Source of the DNA: Cryobacterium flavum
Lineage (GTDB): Bacteria; Actinomycetota; Actinomycetes; Actinomycetales; Microbacteriaceae
Reading direction: 5' to 3'
DNA length: 64,000 bases
Assembly: GCF_900103805.1 (NCBI RefSeq)
Contig: NZ_FNIB01000014.1
Span: 1 to 64,000 of the forward strand
A program made the position numbers and the translations under genes. Shown here piece after piece: positions 46,568 through 57,265 of the stretch (the first letter of the stretch is position 1; every line of letters starts with the position of its first letter). The notes beneath the pieces were generated by a model. The model did no database searches. It saw only the letters and a program-made list of their open reading frames with translations, and had not been told where the DNA came from.

Positions 46568-47623
46568 GTGACCAAGAAAAAGACAGCCCGCACAATTCGA
46601 CCGCTGAAGACCGCGGGTCTGCTCGCTCTGATCGTTCCAGCATTGCTGCTGAGCGGATGCACCGGCAGTAGCGCGACGCTGACCAAGACGCAGACGGCCG
46701 AAGCGTGGACGTCGAACTATGTCGCCCCCGCCGCTACGGAAATCGCCCCGCTCAGCGGCCTGACCGTTGCGGTCGGGTCGTCGGCACGTCCCTCCCTCGC
46801 GGCCAAGATCGACAACCACGTGGCCGCTCGCCCGCAGGTCGCGATCGACCGTACCGACCTGGTGTTCGAAGAGCTGGTCGAGGGTGGTATCACCCGATAC
46901 GTCGCCGTGTGGCAGTCCAGCATTCCCGACCAGGTCGGCCCGGTGCGCTCGATCCGTCCGATGGATCCCGACATCATTGCGCCGTTCGGCGGCCTCGTAG
47001 CGTTTTCGGGCGGGCAGCAACGATTCGTCGACGCGATGAACGCGACCGGTCAAATCAGTGCCATCTTCGACTACGACACGACCGGGCTATTTTCTCGTTC
47101 CAAGGCTACAGCGGCCCCGCACAACGTTATCCTCGCGGCCTCCGAATTCGTCAACCGAAACGCGACCGTCGCACCGCCCACCCAGCAGTACGGCTATGCG
47201 CCCGCGCTCGCCGGGGCATCCGCCGTCGTGGACGGCACCCCGATCTCGGTGATCAACACCCGATTCTCCAATTCCAGTGCCCGCAGCTGGACCTGGAACG
47301 CCGAAGCCGCCGCATACCTGCGCGCGCAGGACGGCGCGCCCGATCTGACTCCGGAAGGCGCGCAACTGAAGGCAACGAACGTCGTCGTGGTGCGGGTGAA
47401 TGTGACCGTCGACCAGAGCATCCCCAAGACCGAGCTGATCGCGTCGGGGGAAGCGTCGATCTCCAGCGGCGGAAAGACCATCGCGGCCACCTGGAGCAAG
47501 GACTCCCAGAGCATGCCGATCCGCCTCGTCGATGCCAATGGAGTGACAATTCGGCTGGCACCGGGCAATACCTGGTTTCAGCTCGTACCCAACGGCACCG
47601 GCTCGGTCGACCTCGTTCCCTGA
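46568..47623 (+). CDS. DUF3048 lipoprotein (YerB-like)
   Basis: A 351-residue exported lipoprotein. The signal peptide ends LIVPALLLSGC (Cys31). The family core reads PSLAAKIDNHVAARPQVAID, TDLVFEELVEGGITRYVAVW, GPVRSIRPMDPDIIAPFGG and FSRSKATAAPHNV. Function is unknown; it is anchored to the outer membrane face. The GTG start lies 72 bp after the csp stop. Confidence 0.88.
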   Translation: MTKKKTARTIRPLKTAGLLALIVPALLLSGCTGSSATLTKTQTAEAWTSNYVAPAATEIAPLSGLTVAVGSSARPSLAAKIDNHVAARPQVAIDRTDLVFEELVEGGITRYVAVWQSSIPDQVGPVRSIRPMDPDIIAPFGGLVAFSGGQQRFVDAMNATGQISAIFDYDTTGLFSRSKATAAPHNVILAASEFVNRNATVAPPTQQYGYAPALAGASAVVDGTPISVINTRFSNSSARSWTWNAEAAAYLRAQDGAPDLTPEGAQLKATNVVVVRVNVTVDQSIPKTELIASGEASISSGGKTIAATWSKDSQSMPIRLVDANGVTIRLAPGNTWFQLVPNGTGSVDLVP

Positions 47624-47661
47624 GGGTCTGCAGATAGCCCGGCGTCGCCCCCGATGCTCGC

Positions 47662-47687
47662 TTGCACTCTCGACCCCAGAGTGCCAG
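47662..47687 (+). promoter_or_regulatory. Second, imperfect CIRCE-like operator
   Basis: TTGCACTC, nine bases, then GAGTGCCA. It follows the CIRCE pattern with two mismatches and lies 33 bp upstream of the perfect copy. Confidence 0.75.
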
Positions 47688-47694
47688 AATCGTT

Positions 47695-49393
<1,699 letters not shown>

Positions 49394-49416
49394 GTCCCGC
49401 CAGCAGTACACGAAAG

Positions 49417-49449
49417 TGGGCGTCTTCTTCGGGAGGCGCCCATTTTTTG
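49417..49449 (+). terminator. Terminator of groEL
   Basis: TGGGCG pairs with CGCCCA across a loop and is followed by six Ts. Confidence 0.85.
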
Positions 49450-49563
49450 TGCGTTCCGCGTCGAGCCATGAGTTCGGTCCACCCGACAGAGTCATCCTTG
49501 CGAGGTAGCGCGTAGCGACTCGGAACGGACGACCGCCCGGTAGTGACCCAGCAGGCTGGAGAT

Positions 49564-50004
49564 ATGAAAAGGATCCAGCTCCTCCCCGTTCTCGCCGCCG
49601 CAGCGCTGACCGCCCTCGCCCTCACCGGGTGTTCGAGCATCATCGAATAGGTCCAGCGCGAGAAGTCGCTCGAATTCGCGTCTGTGCCGATCCTCACCGA
49701 GGAATGGGACCAGCCTGCGGACTGGCTGCCCGCCGATGCGACCCAAATCACGATCCGGGAGGAGGCGGCCGGCGGCGGTCCGGCCATCCTGGCGGTGACA
49801 ACCAACTCGGACCTCGACCCCATGCAGTGTGCGGAGACCGACCGGCAGTCGGCACCGACCTACGCCGAAGACTGGTCACCGGATGACGTGTACGTGGATC
49901 GTGTCTTCGCCTGCGCCAACTGGGCCGTAATCAAGATCGCCGACGGCTGGTACGGCTGGACGCCGAACGACCCAGACGAGATGGCTGTGTCCCCCGCGCA
50001 ATGA
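49564..50004 (+). pseudogene. Small lipoprotein gene with in-frame TAG at codon 29
   Basis: The frame from ATG 49564 encodes a lipoprotein signal MKRIQLLPVLAAAALTALAL ending TGC-SS-IIE, then TAG (49648-49650). The same frame continues VQREKSLEFASVPILTEEWD to a stop at 50004 with protein-like composition and several Trp and paired Cys residues. The two parts together would be 146 codons. It is probably a recent nonsense mutation or a sequencing error; amber readthrough is possible but unsupported. It precedes a NarL-type two-component system. Confidence 0.7.
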
Positions 50005-50035
50005 CCACCGGTCATTCACCGTCTACGGTTGAGTC

Positions 50036-51298
50036 ATGATCCGCAGCCTCTCCCGCCCGCAACTCCTGGTGGATGCCGTGATGGCCGTGATCGCGCTCCT
50101 CGCGCGCACAGTGCTCGGCTACGACGGGGCCGTGGCGTTCTGGATGACTGTCGGTATGGCCGGTGCCCTGTTCCTGAGACGGCTCAGTCCGGGTATCGCG
50201 CTCGGGCTGGCGTGGTGCACCGTAGCCGTTCAACTCTCCGCGTCGTTGCCTCCCGATATCGCGAACGCGGCCGTTCTTCCCGTGCTGTTTGCCACGGCTG
50301 CCTACGGTTCCCGAACCGTCAGGTGGGCCGGTCTCGCATCGGTGCCCATCGGTGCGCTGATCGCGACCGTGTACGTGCTATTCCTTCAGTCCGGCGGCTT
50401 CGACGGGCTCACCAGTCTCGTTCTGCAGATACGAACGGGCGAGGCCTTCCAGGCTGGAGCCCCAGGGGTGATCGGTTTCGTCTCTGCCGCGGCGTTGTTC
50501 GGGCTGAGCTGGGTTCTCGGGTTGCTCGTGGCTACCTGGCGAACCGCGCGGGACGGCAGGGCTGCTCTCCGTTCGGCGGCGGCTGAGCAGGCCGACGCCC
50601 GGCGCGAAGTGGCGGTGGAGCAGGAGCGAACCCGCATCGCCCGCGACATGCACGATGTGGTGGCGCATTCCCTCGCCGTTGTAATCGCTCAGGCCGACGG
50701 CGGACGCTACGCGCGTGCCGCCGACCCCGAAGCAGCGAATGAGGCCTTCCGCACCATAGCAAGCACGGCCCGGTCAGCCCTGGCCGACGTGCGAGTACTG
50801 CTGGGCCAGTTGCGCGCCAACGATGATGCCGATCCCGGTAGCGACCGGTCAGACCGGTCCGTCGTGGCCGCACCACAGCCTACCCTCGACGATCTCGACC
50901 GGCTCATCGACCAGTTGCGCGCTTCGGGCCTCATGATTGAGCGCATCGCTTCCGGGCCGACTGCTGCGCTCGGACCGGGGCAACAGCTCGTGATTTACCG
51001 AATCGTGCAGGAATCACTGACCAACGTGCTTCGTCACGGCGACTCCGCAATAGGCGTCCGCATCGGCTTCAGCTGGGAGGCACATGCCGTCATCCTCACC
51101 GTGGACAGCGGGCTGCGGGGGTCACGGCCGGTCGGTGCCGCGCCGCACGGGCACGGCCTCGACGGCATGCGCGAGCGCGCGGTTCTGGCCGGAGGCTCCT
51201 TCGAGGCCGGCGAGGTGGGCGATCGTTTCGTCGTGTGCTTGACACTGCCGACGCTGACAGCGTCGCTTCCGCACACCAGAGGGGCGATGCCCGCATGA
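50036..51298 (+). CDS. NarL-type sensor histidine kinase
   Basis: A 420-residue kinase of the HisKA_3 group. About five N-terminal transmembrane helices are followed by the His box RIARDMHDVVAHSLAVVIAQA (His about 206), the linker LRANDDADPGSDRSDRS and an HATPase domain with IVQESLTNVLRHG, then GHGLDGMRERAVLAGGSF. The stimulus is unknown. The stop overlaps the regulator's start. An ABC exporter encoded downstream suggests envelope or peptide stress. Confidence 0.9.
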   Translation: MIRSLSRPQLLVDAVMAVIALLARTVLGYDGAVAFWMTVGMAGALFLRRLSPGIALGLAWCTVAVQLSASLPPDIANAAVLPVLFATAAYGSRTVRWAGLASVPIGALIATVYVLFLQSGGFDGLTSLVLQIRTGEAFQAGAPGVIGFVSAAALFGLSWVLGLLVATWRTARDGRAALRSAAAEQADARREVAVEQERTRIARDMHDVVAHSLAVVIAQADGGRYARAADPEAANEAFRTIASTARSALADVRVLLGQLRANDDADPGSDRSDRSVVAAPQPTLDDLDRLIDQLRASGLMIERIASGPTAALGPGQQLVIYRIVQESLTNVLRHGDSAIGVRIGFSWEAHAVILTVDSGLRGSRPVGAAPHGHGLDGMRERAVLAGGSFEAGEVGDRFVVCLTLPTLTASLPHTRGAMPA

Positions 51299-51963
51299 CC
51301 ACTCCGATTCGCGTTGCCCTCGTCGACGACCAGGCACTGTTCCGTGCCGGACTCCGACTGCTGATCTCGTCGCAGGTTGACCTCGAGTGCGTGGGCGAAG
51401 CTGCAAACGGGGCCGACGGCATCCGCCTGGTCGAGTCGGCCAGCCCCGACGTGGTGCTCATGGACATACGCATGCCGGTCATGGACGGCATCGAAGCCAC
51501 CTCTCACATCGTGAACGCGTCGAGAGCGGCCGGTGGGGGTGGCCCCCGCATCATCGTGCTAACCACCTTCGACCTCGACGAAGCCGCAGCGCGCGCGATT
51601 CGTGGGGGCGCGAGCGGTTTCGTGCTGAAAGACGCCGATCCGGAGTTTCTGCTCGCCGCAATCCGCACCGTGCACGCGGGCTCGTCTGTCATCGCCGCCG
51701 CGCAGATCATCGAGCTGTTCGAGCACTTCGACCAGAAACGGATGCCGCCGGCCCCGCCGGTCGCCTACACCCGGCTCACCCCGCGCGAGCAGGAGATCTT
51801 CGCGCTCGCGGCCCGGGGGCTCAGCAACGCCGAAATCGCGGCGACGGAGTTTCTCAGTGAGGCGACAGTGAAGACACATATCAGTCGAACCCTGGCCAAG
51901 CTTGAACTGCGCGATCGCGTGCAACTGGTGGTCTACGCCTACGAAAACTCGCTCATCGCCTAA
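51295..51963 (+). CDS. NarL/LuxR-type response regulator
   Basis: A 222-residue regulator. The receiver has VALVDDQALFRAGLRLLI and the phospho-Asp in DVVLMDIRMPVMDG (about 55). The C-terminal LuxR-type helix-turn-helix reads LTPREQEIFALAARGLSNAEIA and LSEATVKTHISRTLAKLELR. It is coupled to the kinase by a four-base overlap and probably controls the ABC exporter starting 80 bp downstream. Confidence 0.93.
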   Translation: MTTPIRVALVDDQALFRAGLRLLISSQVDLECVGEAANGADGIRLVESASPDVVLMDIRMPVMDGIEATSHIVNASRAAGGGGPRIIVLTTFDLDEAAARAIRGGASGFVLKDADPEFLLAAIRTVHAGSSVIAAAQIIELFEHFDQKRMPPAPPVAYTRLTPREQEIFALAARGLSNAEIAATEFLSEATVKTHISRTLAKLELRDRVQLVVYAYENSLIA

Positions 51964-52043
51964 CTCCCAGTCATCCCTGCGATGTAGCAGCACCATCCTG
52001 GGGCCGGACGCGCGGATTGGGGCGGTTCTCCAGACTGGAAGAC

Positions 52044-52805
52044 ATGAAAACTACAACGACTGACCTCGGCCTCGTCGCCCGGGTGACCCAGCTGCATAAG
52101 TATTACGGGGCCACGAACACTCGGGTGAATGCCCTCACCGACGTGAGCGTCGGAATTCGCCGTGGCGAGTTCACGGCCATCATGGGCCCGAGCGGGTCGG
52201 GCAAATCAACCCTGATGCACATCATGGCCGGCCTCGACACCGCGAGCAGCGGATCGGTGTGGCTCGGCGACAGCGATATCTCCCGCCTCGATGATTCGAG
52301 CCTGACCGTTCTGCGGCGGCGGCGGGTCGGCTTCATCTTTCAATCCTTCAACCTGGTGCCCACGCTCGACATCAGCGGAAATATTCTGTTGCCCTTCGAA
52401 CTCGACGGACGAGCGCCCTCGATCGACGAACGGGCGTGGATCGACCGGCTCGTGGCGGTGCTCGGGCTCAGCGATCGACTGCGGCACCGCCCGCACGAAC
52501 TGTCGGGCGGCCAGCAGCAGCGCGTGGCGATCGCTCGCGCTCTGGCGACGCGGCCGGACCTGGTGTTCGCAGATGAGCCGACCGGCAACCTCGATTCCCG
52601 CACCTCGCGGGAAGTGCTCACCCTCCTTCAAACCGCGAGCCGAGAGTACGGGCAGAGCATCGCCATGGTGACGCACGATCCGGTCGCTGCCAGCTACGCC
52701 GATCGCATCATCGTTTTGAACGACGGCCGCGTGGTCGACGATCGTGGTCGTTCCACCCCCGAACAGATCAGCTCGATCATGCTCGGCATGGAAGCCCTCT
52801 CATGA
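52044..52805 (+). CDS. MacB-type ABC transporter ATPase
   Basis: A 253-residue ATPase of the LolD/MacB/FtsE group. Walker [20 protein letters not shown], the signature [19 protein letters not shown] and Walker [19 protein letters not shown] are intact. It pairs with the overlapping FtsX-fold permease (ATGA). The ATG at 52044 with upstream GGAAG was chosen over a start 27 bases earlier. Confidence 0.93.
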   Translation: MKTTTTDLGLVARVTQLHKYYGATNTRVNALTDVSVGIRRGEFTAIMGPSGSGKSTLMHIMAGLDTASSGSVWLGDSDISRLDDSSLTVLRRRRVGFIFQSFNLVPTLDISGNILLPFELDGRAPSIDERAWIDRLVAVLGLSDRLRHRPHELSGGQQQRVAIARALATRPDLVFADEPTGNLDSRTSREVLTLLQTASREYGQSIAMVTHDPVAASYADRIIVLNDGRVVDDRGRSTPEQISSIMLGMEALS

Positions 52806-54202
52806 ATCTCACCGTGCACACAGTGCGCGAACACGCACCGAGCATCCTGGTGGCAGGCCTGTCGACGGCGTTCGGCGTCAGCCTGATCTCCATCACCGGT
52901 GTTCTCACCCAGGTCATCCGCGATTCCGGCGTTGACAGCGCCACACTCACCTTCATCCTCTCGTTCATCGCCGTCGTGTTCGTCGTCATCGCCCTCTACG
53001 TGGGCGCCTTGGTCACGGCGAACACCTTTGCTACCATCATCGCCGGTCGGGTGCGTACGATTGCCCTGCTGCGGCTCATCGGCTCGAGCGCAGCCAGGCA
53101 GCGCCTCGCCGTCGCCCGGGAAGGGCTCACCGTCGGGGTGGTCGGGGCCTTGATGGGGGGAATCGCTGGCGTGCTGTTTTCCCTCCTCGTCGTCTATGCC
53201 GGGGTGCGGTCCGGCGCGCTCCCAGCCGGGAACTACAGTTACCTCACGGCCACGATGCTGCTGCCGGTCCTGGCCGTCGCCCTCACCACGACCGCGGCCT
53301 CGTGGGCAGGATCGCGGCGCGTACTGTCAGTCTCGCCGATGGATGCCCTCGGTGCGGCCGGTGAGTCATCATTCAGCGAGCAGACCGCCCGGCGAGTTCG
53401 CAACAGGGTTGCCCTCGCTGTGTTTGTCATCGGCGACCTGATTCTGGTTGCGGGCGTGCTGGTCGGCCTCGTGGATCCGCTCGGCGTGCTCATCGGACTC
53501 GTCGGCGGAATATTTTCGTTTACCGGCGTTGTGCTGGGAGCCTCTGTCATCATGCCGCGCGCCCTGCGCCTCATCGGCCGGGCGTTCGGAACCAGCGCCA
53601 CGGCCCGCCTCGCTCGCGAGAACGCGGTGCGCTACCCCGAGCGGAGCGCTCGCACCACGATTGGGCTCGTCATCGGAGTCACCCTGATCACGACGTTCGC
53701 CGTGACGGTGGCGAGCTACCAAAGCCTCATCGAGGCGGCTCAAGAGTCAATGCCCGGGGTCTACGCGGGCGTCGACCCGCTGCTGGCCATTACGGTGACA
53801 GTGTTCTCGGTACTGATGGGGTTCAGCGCCCTGATCGCTGCCGTCGGAATGGTGAACAACTTCTCCCTCAACGTGCTGCAGCGCACCCGGGAACTGGGCC
53901 TGCTGCGCGCGCTAGGGTTCACAGCGCGTCAGATCCGCCGCATGATTCTCATCGAGAGCGCGCAACTCAGCGCCGCGGCGGTGGTCGTCGGCCTTGTGCT
54001 CGGTACGTTCTACGGCTGGGCCGGGGCGCAGTCGCTCATCGGCGGTATCCAGGGCTCACCGGGCATCGTGGTGCCGACGGTGCCGCTCGTGCTGCTCGCG
54101 GTTATCGTTGTCGCGGCGGTTGCCCTCACCGCGGTGGCGTCGCTGGTGCCCTCCCGCCGGGCAACCCGCATCACCCCGGTCGTGGCCCTCGCGACCGAGT
54201 AG
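52802..54202 (+). CDS. FtsX/MacB-fold ABC transporter permease
   Basis: A 466-residue membrane protein with about eight transmembrane helices in two FtsX-like halves. Signature segments are VRTIALLRLIGSSAARQRL in the first and ELGLLRALGFTARQIRRMIL in the second, each followed by a hydrophobic bundle; PSRRATRITPVVALATE closes the protein. With the ATPase it forms an exporter or mechanotransmission-type pump often linked to antimicrobial-peptide sensing. Control by the upstream two-component pair is inferred from position. Confidence 0.88.
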   Translation: MNLTVHTVREHAPSILVAGLSTAFGVSLISITGVLTQVIRDSGVDSATLTFILSFIAVVFVVIALYVGALVTANTFATIIAGRVRTIALLRLIGSSAARQRLAVAREGLTVGVVGALMGGIAGVLFSLLVVYAGVRSGALPAGNYSYLTATMLLPVLAVALTTTAASWAGSRRVLSVSPMDALGAAGESSFSEQTARRVRNRVALAVFVIGDLILVAGVLVGLVDPLGVLIGLVGGIFSFTGVVLGASVIMPRALRLIGRAFGTSATARLARENAVRYPERSARTTIGLVIGVTLITTFAVTVASYQSLIEAAQESMPGVYAGVDPLLAITVTVFSVLMGFSALIAAVGMVNNFSLNVLQRTRELGLLRALGFTARQIRRMILIESAQLSAAAVVVGLVLGTFYGWAGAQSLIGGIQGSPGIVVPTVPLVLLAVIVVAAVALTAVASLVPSRRATRITPVVALATE

Positions 54203-54235
54203 GCGTAGCTGGCCGAGCAGGTGCAGGCGTTCGCC

Positions 54236-54526
54236 TCATCGTGCGAACAGTCGGGTGTTGGCCTGCTCGGTCTCGGCGTACTGCTGCCCGGCCACGCTCA
54301 GCGCCTGGTTGAGCACGGTCAGGCTTTCCTCCAGCTGCTGGTGCATGCCGCGCCACTCGGCGAAGGCGCTCTGAAAGGCGGCGGAGGCCTGGCCGGTCCA
54401 GAACCCTTCGAGACTGGTCAGCTGAGCGTTGAGATCGCCCACATCGGCCTGCACTCGCGCGATGGTGCCGCGGGCGGTGCTCGCGGTGCTCTGCACCGCA
54501 TCGCTGTCGACCTGAAAGCTCGTCAT
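54236..54526 (-). CDS. WXG100 (ESAT-6-like) protein, orphan
   Basis: A 96-residue helical-hairpin protein. The turn motif is FWTGQAS (W43-x-G45), and the length matches WXG100 type VII secretion substrates. The C-terminal secretion motif looks like YAETE (Y-x3-E) near 85. The ribosome-binding site GGAGAAGGG is strong. No type VII secretion genes or WXG partner are nearby; a secretion system would have to lie elsewhere. Confidence 0.87.
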   Translation of the reverse strand: MTSFQVDSDAVQSTASTARGTIARVQADVGDLNAQLTSLEGFWTGQASAAFQSAFAEWRGMHQQLEESLTVLNQALSVAGQQYAETEQANTRLFAR

Positions 54527-54650
54527 GGTGTGCCCTTCTCCTACATAACAGTGGTTGGTGACTGTGAGAGTAGAAGAGGAGCGGCAGCATCCGCTTGTCA
54601 GGCCCGGATCTGTGAGCGGATGTCGCCACCCGTACCCTGGGGAGGAGCCC

Positions 54651-56384
54651 CTACGGGATGACGGGCTGGGCGTGCTGCGGGGCGCTCGGCGTTCCGGCGA
54701 GGGGCAGCGAGATACGGAAGGTGGCGCCGCCGCCGGGAGTGTCGACGACATCGACGGTGCCGTTATGGCTCGCGACGATCGCGGCGACGATGGCGAGTCC
54801 GAGGCCGCTGCCGCCGGTTTCGCGAGCGCGAGACGAGTCGGCGCGCCAGAATCGCTGGAAGATCTTCTCCCGAATCTGCGGCGGAATTCCCTCGCCGTGG
54901 TCGATCACGGCGATGGAAGCTCGCTGGGCGTGCGAGTCGACCATCACCTCGAGCTCGATCGGGCTGTCCGAGGCGGTGAAGCGCATCGCATTGCCCATCA
55001 GGTTGGTGATGACTTGCCGAATCTTGTTCTCTTCGGCCATGACGATCGGCGGCAGTTGCGGCTCCACCGGCAGTACAGTCAGGTCAGCCTCGGGCAGAAC
55101 GACGGTTCCTCGACGCGGTTTGCGGGTGCGCAGCCGGGCCAGGGTGGCGCCGGCGAAGGCGATGGCTCCGGTCGGCGTGCCGGTTCCGGACGGCCGGGTG
55201 ATGGCGCCGGTGGTGACGCTCTCCGACGAGTCGTTTTCGAACGGCACAATTTCGCCGGAGTCGCCGTCAACGTGCCCGTCGAGATCGCCATCGAGCGGCC
55301 CGACAACAGCCGGGGGAGTGAGTACGGTGACCTGGCGGCCCGGGGAGCTCGCCATGGCATCGAGGGCGGCGTCACGGGCCAGGGGAACGAGGTCGACCGG
55401 GGTCAGCGCGAGCGGCTTGGTCTCGTCGAGGCGAGCGAGTTCGAGCAGGTCCTCGACCAGGCCGCCCATGCGAATGGCCTCTTTCTCGATGCGTTCCATG
55501 GCCTGAGCAACATCTTCGGGGGTTTGCAGCGCGCCCATGCGGTACAGCTCGGCGTAACCGCGCACCGAGACGAGAGGGGTGCGCAGCTCGTGGCTGGCAT
55601 CGCCGACGAAGCGGCGCATCTGGTCGATGGTGCGGGCTCGGTCTTTGAAGGCGCGGTCGATGCGGCTGAGCATGATGTTGAGCGAGCGGTTGAGGCGACC
55701 GACCTCGGTGTTTGGGGTGGCCCCGCCGAGCCGCTGGCTGAAGTCGCCGTCGGCGATGGCCGCGGCGGTCTGTTCCGCCTCACGCAACGGCACGAAGGTG
55801 GTCGTGACGAGCACCCGGGTGAGCATGGCACCAATCAACACGACCCCGGCGCCGAAGCCCAGAAAGATCGTGAGATAGGTGGCCATGGTGTTCTCGGTCG
55901 GCCGCAGCGAAACGGCCATGACGAGGGTGCCGTAGGTGCCGGTGGGGCTGATCACCACGGGCACCATGATGGCGTGAAACTCGGTGTCGTGGGCAGCGTC
56001 CCAGAGTGTCTGAATCTGCCCGTCGAGCTGCGACACCCGCTTCAGGTCGAGCGGCATACCCACCACAGGCAGCTCAGCGTGGTCGCGTTCCTGCCAGGTG
56101 CGGGTGATCAGGGCGCCGTCCTGGTCATACAGTGCCACGAAGTAGTCCGACGCGACGCCCTCGGTGTCACCCTGCGAGAACACGCTCGACGAGTAGCCGC
56201 TGAGCGCGGTCTGCGTGTCGACCTGCAGCTGCGTGTCGACCTGGGTCACCACATACTGCTTGAGCATGGCCATGGTGCCGATGCCCGAAACGAGCAGGCC
56301 GAGCGTGAGCATCAGCACCGTGACACCGGTGATCTTGGAACGGAGGGAGATGCTGCTCCACCGCCTGGACAGGGTTTCGTGCAT
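54651..56384 (-). CDS. MprB-like sensor kinase with an insertion
   Basis: A 577-residue kinase. There are two transmembrane helices (about 17-40 and 165-190) around an extracytoplasmic sensor. A HAMP segment follows, then the His box MRRFVGDASHELRTPLVSVR (His about 265). The ATPase domain has NLMGNAMRFTASDS, DHGEGIPPQIREKIFQRF and RETGGSGLGLAIVAAIVASH. Between the helical dimer and the N box (about 360-440) lies an ~80-residue low-complexity insertion rich in Gly, Asp, Thr and Pro that ordinary kinases lack. It follows its regulator gene on the minus strand. Confidence 0.88.
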   Translation of the reverse strand: MHETLSRRWSSISLRSKITGVTVLMLTLGLLVSGIGTMAMLKQYVVTQVDTQLQVDTQTALSGYSSSVFSQGDTEGVASDYFVALYDQDGALITRTWQERDHAELPVVGMPLDLKRVSQLDGQIQTLWDAAHDTEFHAIMVPVVISPTGTYGTLVMAVSLRPTENTMATYLTIFLGFGAGVVLIGAMLTRVLVTTTFVPLREAEQTAAAIADGDFSQRLGGATPNTEVGRLNRSLNIMLSRIDRAFKDRARTIDQMRRFVGDASHELRTPLVSVRGYAELYRMGALQTPEDVAQAMERIEKEAIRMGGLVEDLLELARLDETKPLALTPVDLVPLARDAALDAMASSPGRQVTVLTPPAVVGPLDGDLDGHVDGDSGEIVPFENDSSESVTTGAITRPSGTGTPTGAIAFAGATLARLRTRKPRRGTVVLPEADLTVLPVEPQLPPIVMAEENKIRQVITNLMGNAMRFTASDSPIELEVMVDSHAQRASIAVIDHGEGIPPQIREKIFQRFWRADSSRARETGGSGLGLAIVAAIVASHNGTVDVVDTPGGGATFRISLPLAGTPSAPQHAQPVIP

Positions 56385-56430
56385 AAGTGAATTTAGTCTA
56401 CGAAAGCTCGCTGTGCCTAAGCCCCATGGA

Positions 56431-57123
56431 TCATGCCTTGGCAGCCTTGAGCATGTAGCCGAAGCCACGCTTGGTCTGGATGAGCGGTTCGCTCGAGTGC
56501 ACGTCGACCTTGCGGCGCAGGTAGGAGATGTAGCTCTCCACGATTCCGGCGTCACCATTGAAGTCGTACTCCCAGACGTGGTCGAGGATCTGCGCCTTTG
56601 ACAGCACCCGGTTGGGGTTCAGCATGAGGTAGCGCAGCAGCTTGAACTCGGTCGGGCTCAGCTCGATGGCCTCGGTGCCCACGAGAACCTCGTGGGTGTC
56701 CTGGTCCATGGTGAGCTCGCCGGCGCGGATCACGGCATCCTCGTCGGCGTGCATGGTGCGGCGCAGAATGGCCTTGATGCGCGCGACGATCTCGTCGAGG
56801 CTGAACGGCTTGGTCACGTAGTCATCGCCGCCGACCGTTAGTCCGGTGATCTTGTCCTCGGTGTCGTCTTTTGCCGTGAGGAAGAGGATCGGTGCGGTGT
56901 AGCCGGCCGAACGCAGGCGCTTGGTGACCCCGAAGCCGTTCATGTCGGGGAGCATGACGTCGAGAATGATGAGGTCGGGTTCCTCCTCGAGCACGGCGGA
57001 GATGGCCTGTGCACCATTGCCAACGGCGCGCACGGCGAAGCCGGCGAAACGGAGGCTGGTGGTGAGGAGATCGCGGATATTGGGTTCGTCATCGACGATA
57101 AGGATGCGGGGGCCGTCAGTCAT
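56431..57123 (-). CDS. MprA/TrcR-like OmpR-family response regulator
   Basis: A 230-residue regulator. Receiver: ILIVDDEPNIRDLLTTSLRF, the phospho-Asp in LIILDVMLPDMNG (about 55) and YVTKPFSLDEIVARIKAIL. Winged helix: ELSPTEFKLLRYLMLNPNRV, VWEYDFNGDAGIVESYISYL and IQTKRGFGYMLKAAKA. It forms a pair with the downstream kinase, 46 bp away. Mycobacterial MprAB controls envelope stress; the function here is inferred. Confidence 0.92.
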   Translation of the reverse strand: MTDGPRILIVDDEPNIRDLLTTSLRFAGFAVRAVGNGAQAISAVLEEEPDLIILDVMLPDMNGFGVTKRLRSAGYTAPILFLTAKDDTEDKITGLTVGGDDYVTKPFSLDEIVARIKAILRRTMHADEDAVIRAGELTMDQDTHEVLVGTEAIELSPTEFKLLRYLMLNPNRVLSKAQILDHVWEYDFNGDAGIVESYISYLRRKVDVHSSEPLIQTKRGFGYMLKAAKA

Positions 57124-57265
57124 GCCACTAGTATCTGCGCGTTAGCTGGAGCTTTGCTGAGAGTGGACGGTGAGTGGTGGGATCGGCGGGCGGTGATCCG
57201 TCGTGCGGCACGAATTACCGACATGATGGGAGGAACGATCGACGTGTTTCAACCTGAGGACCGAT

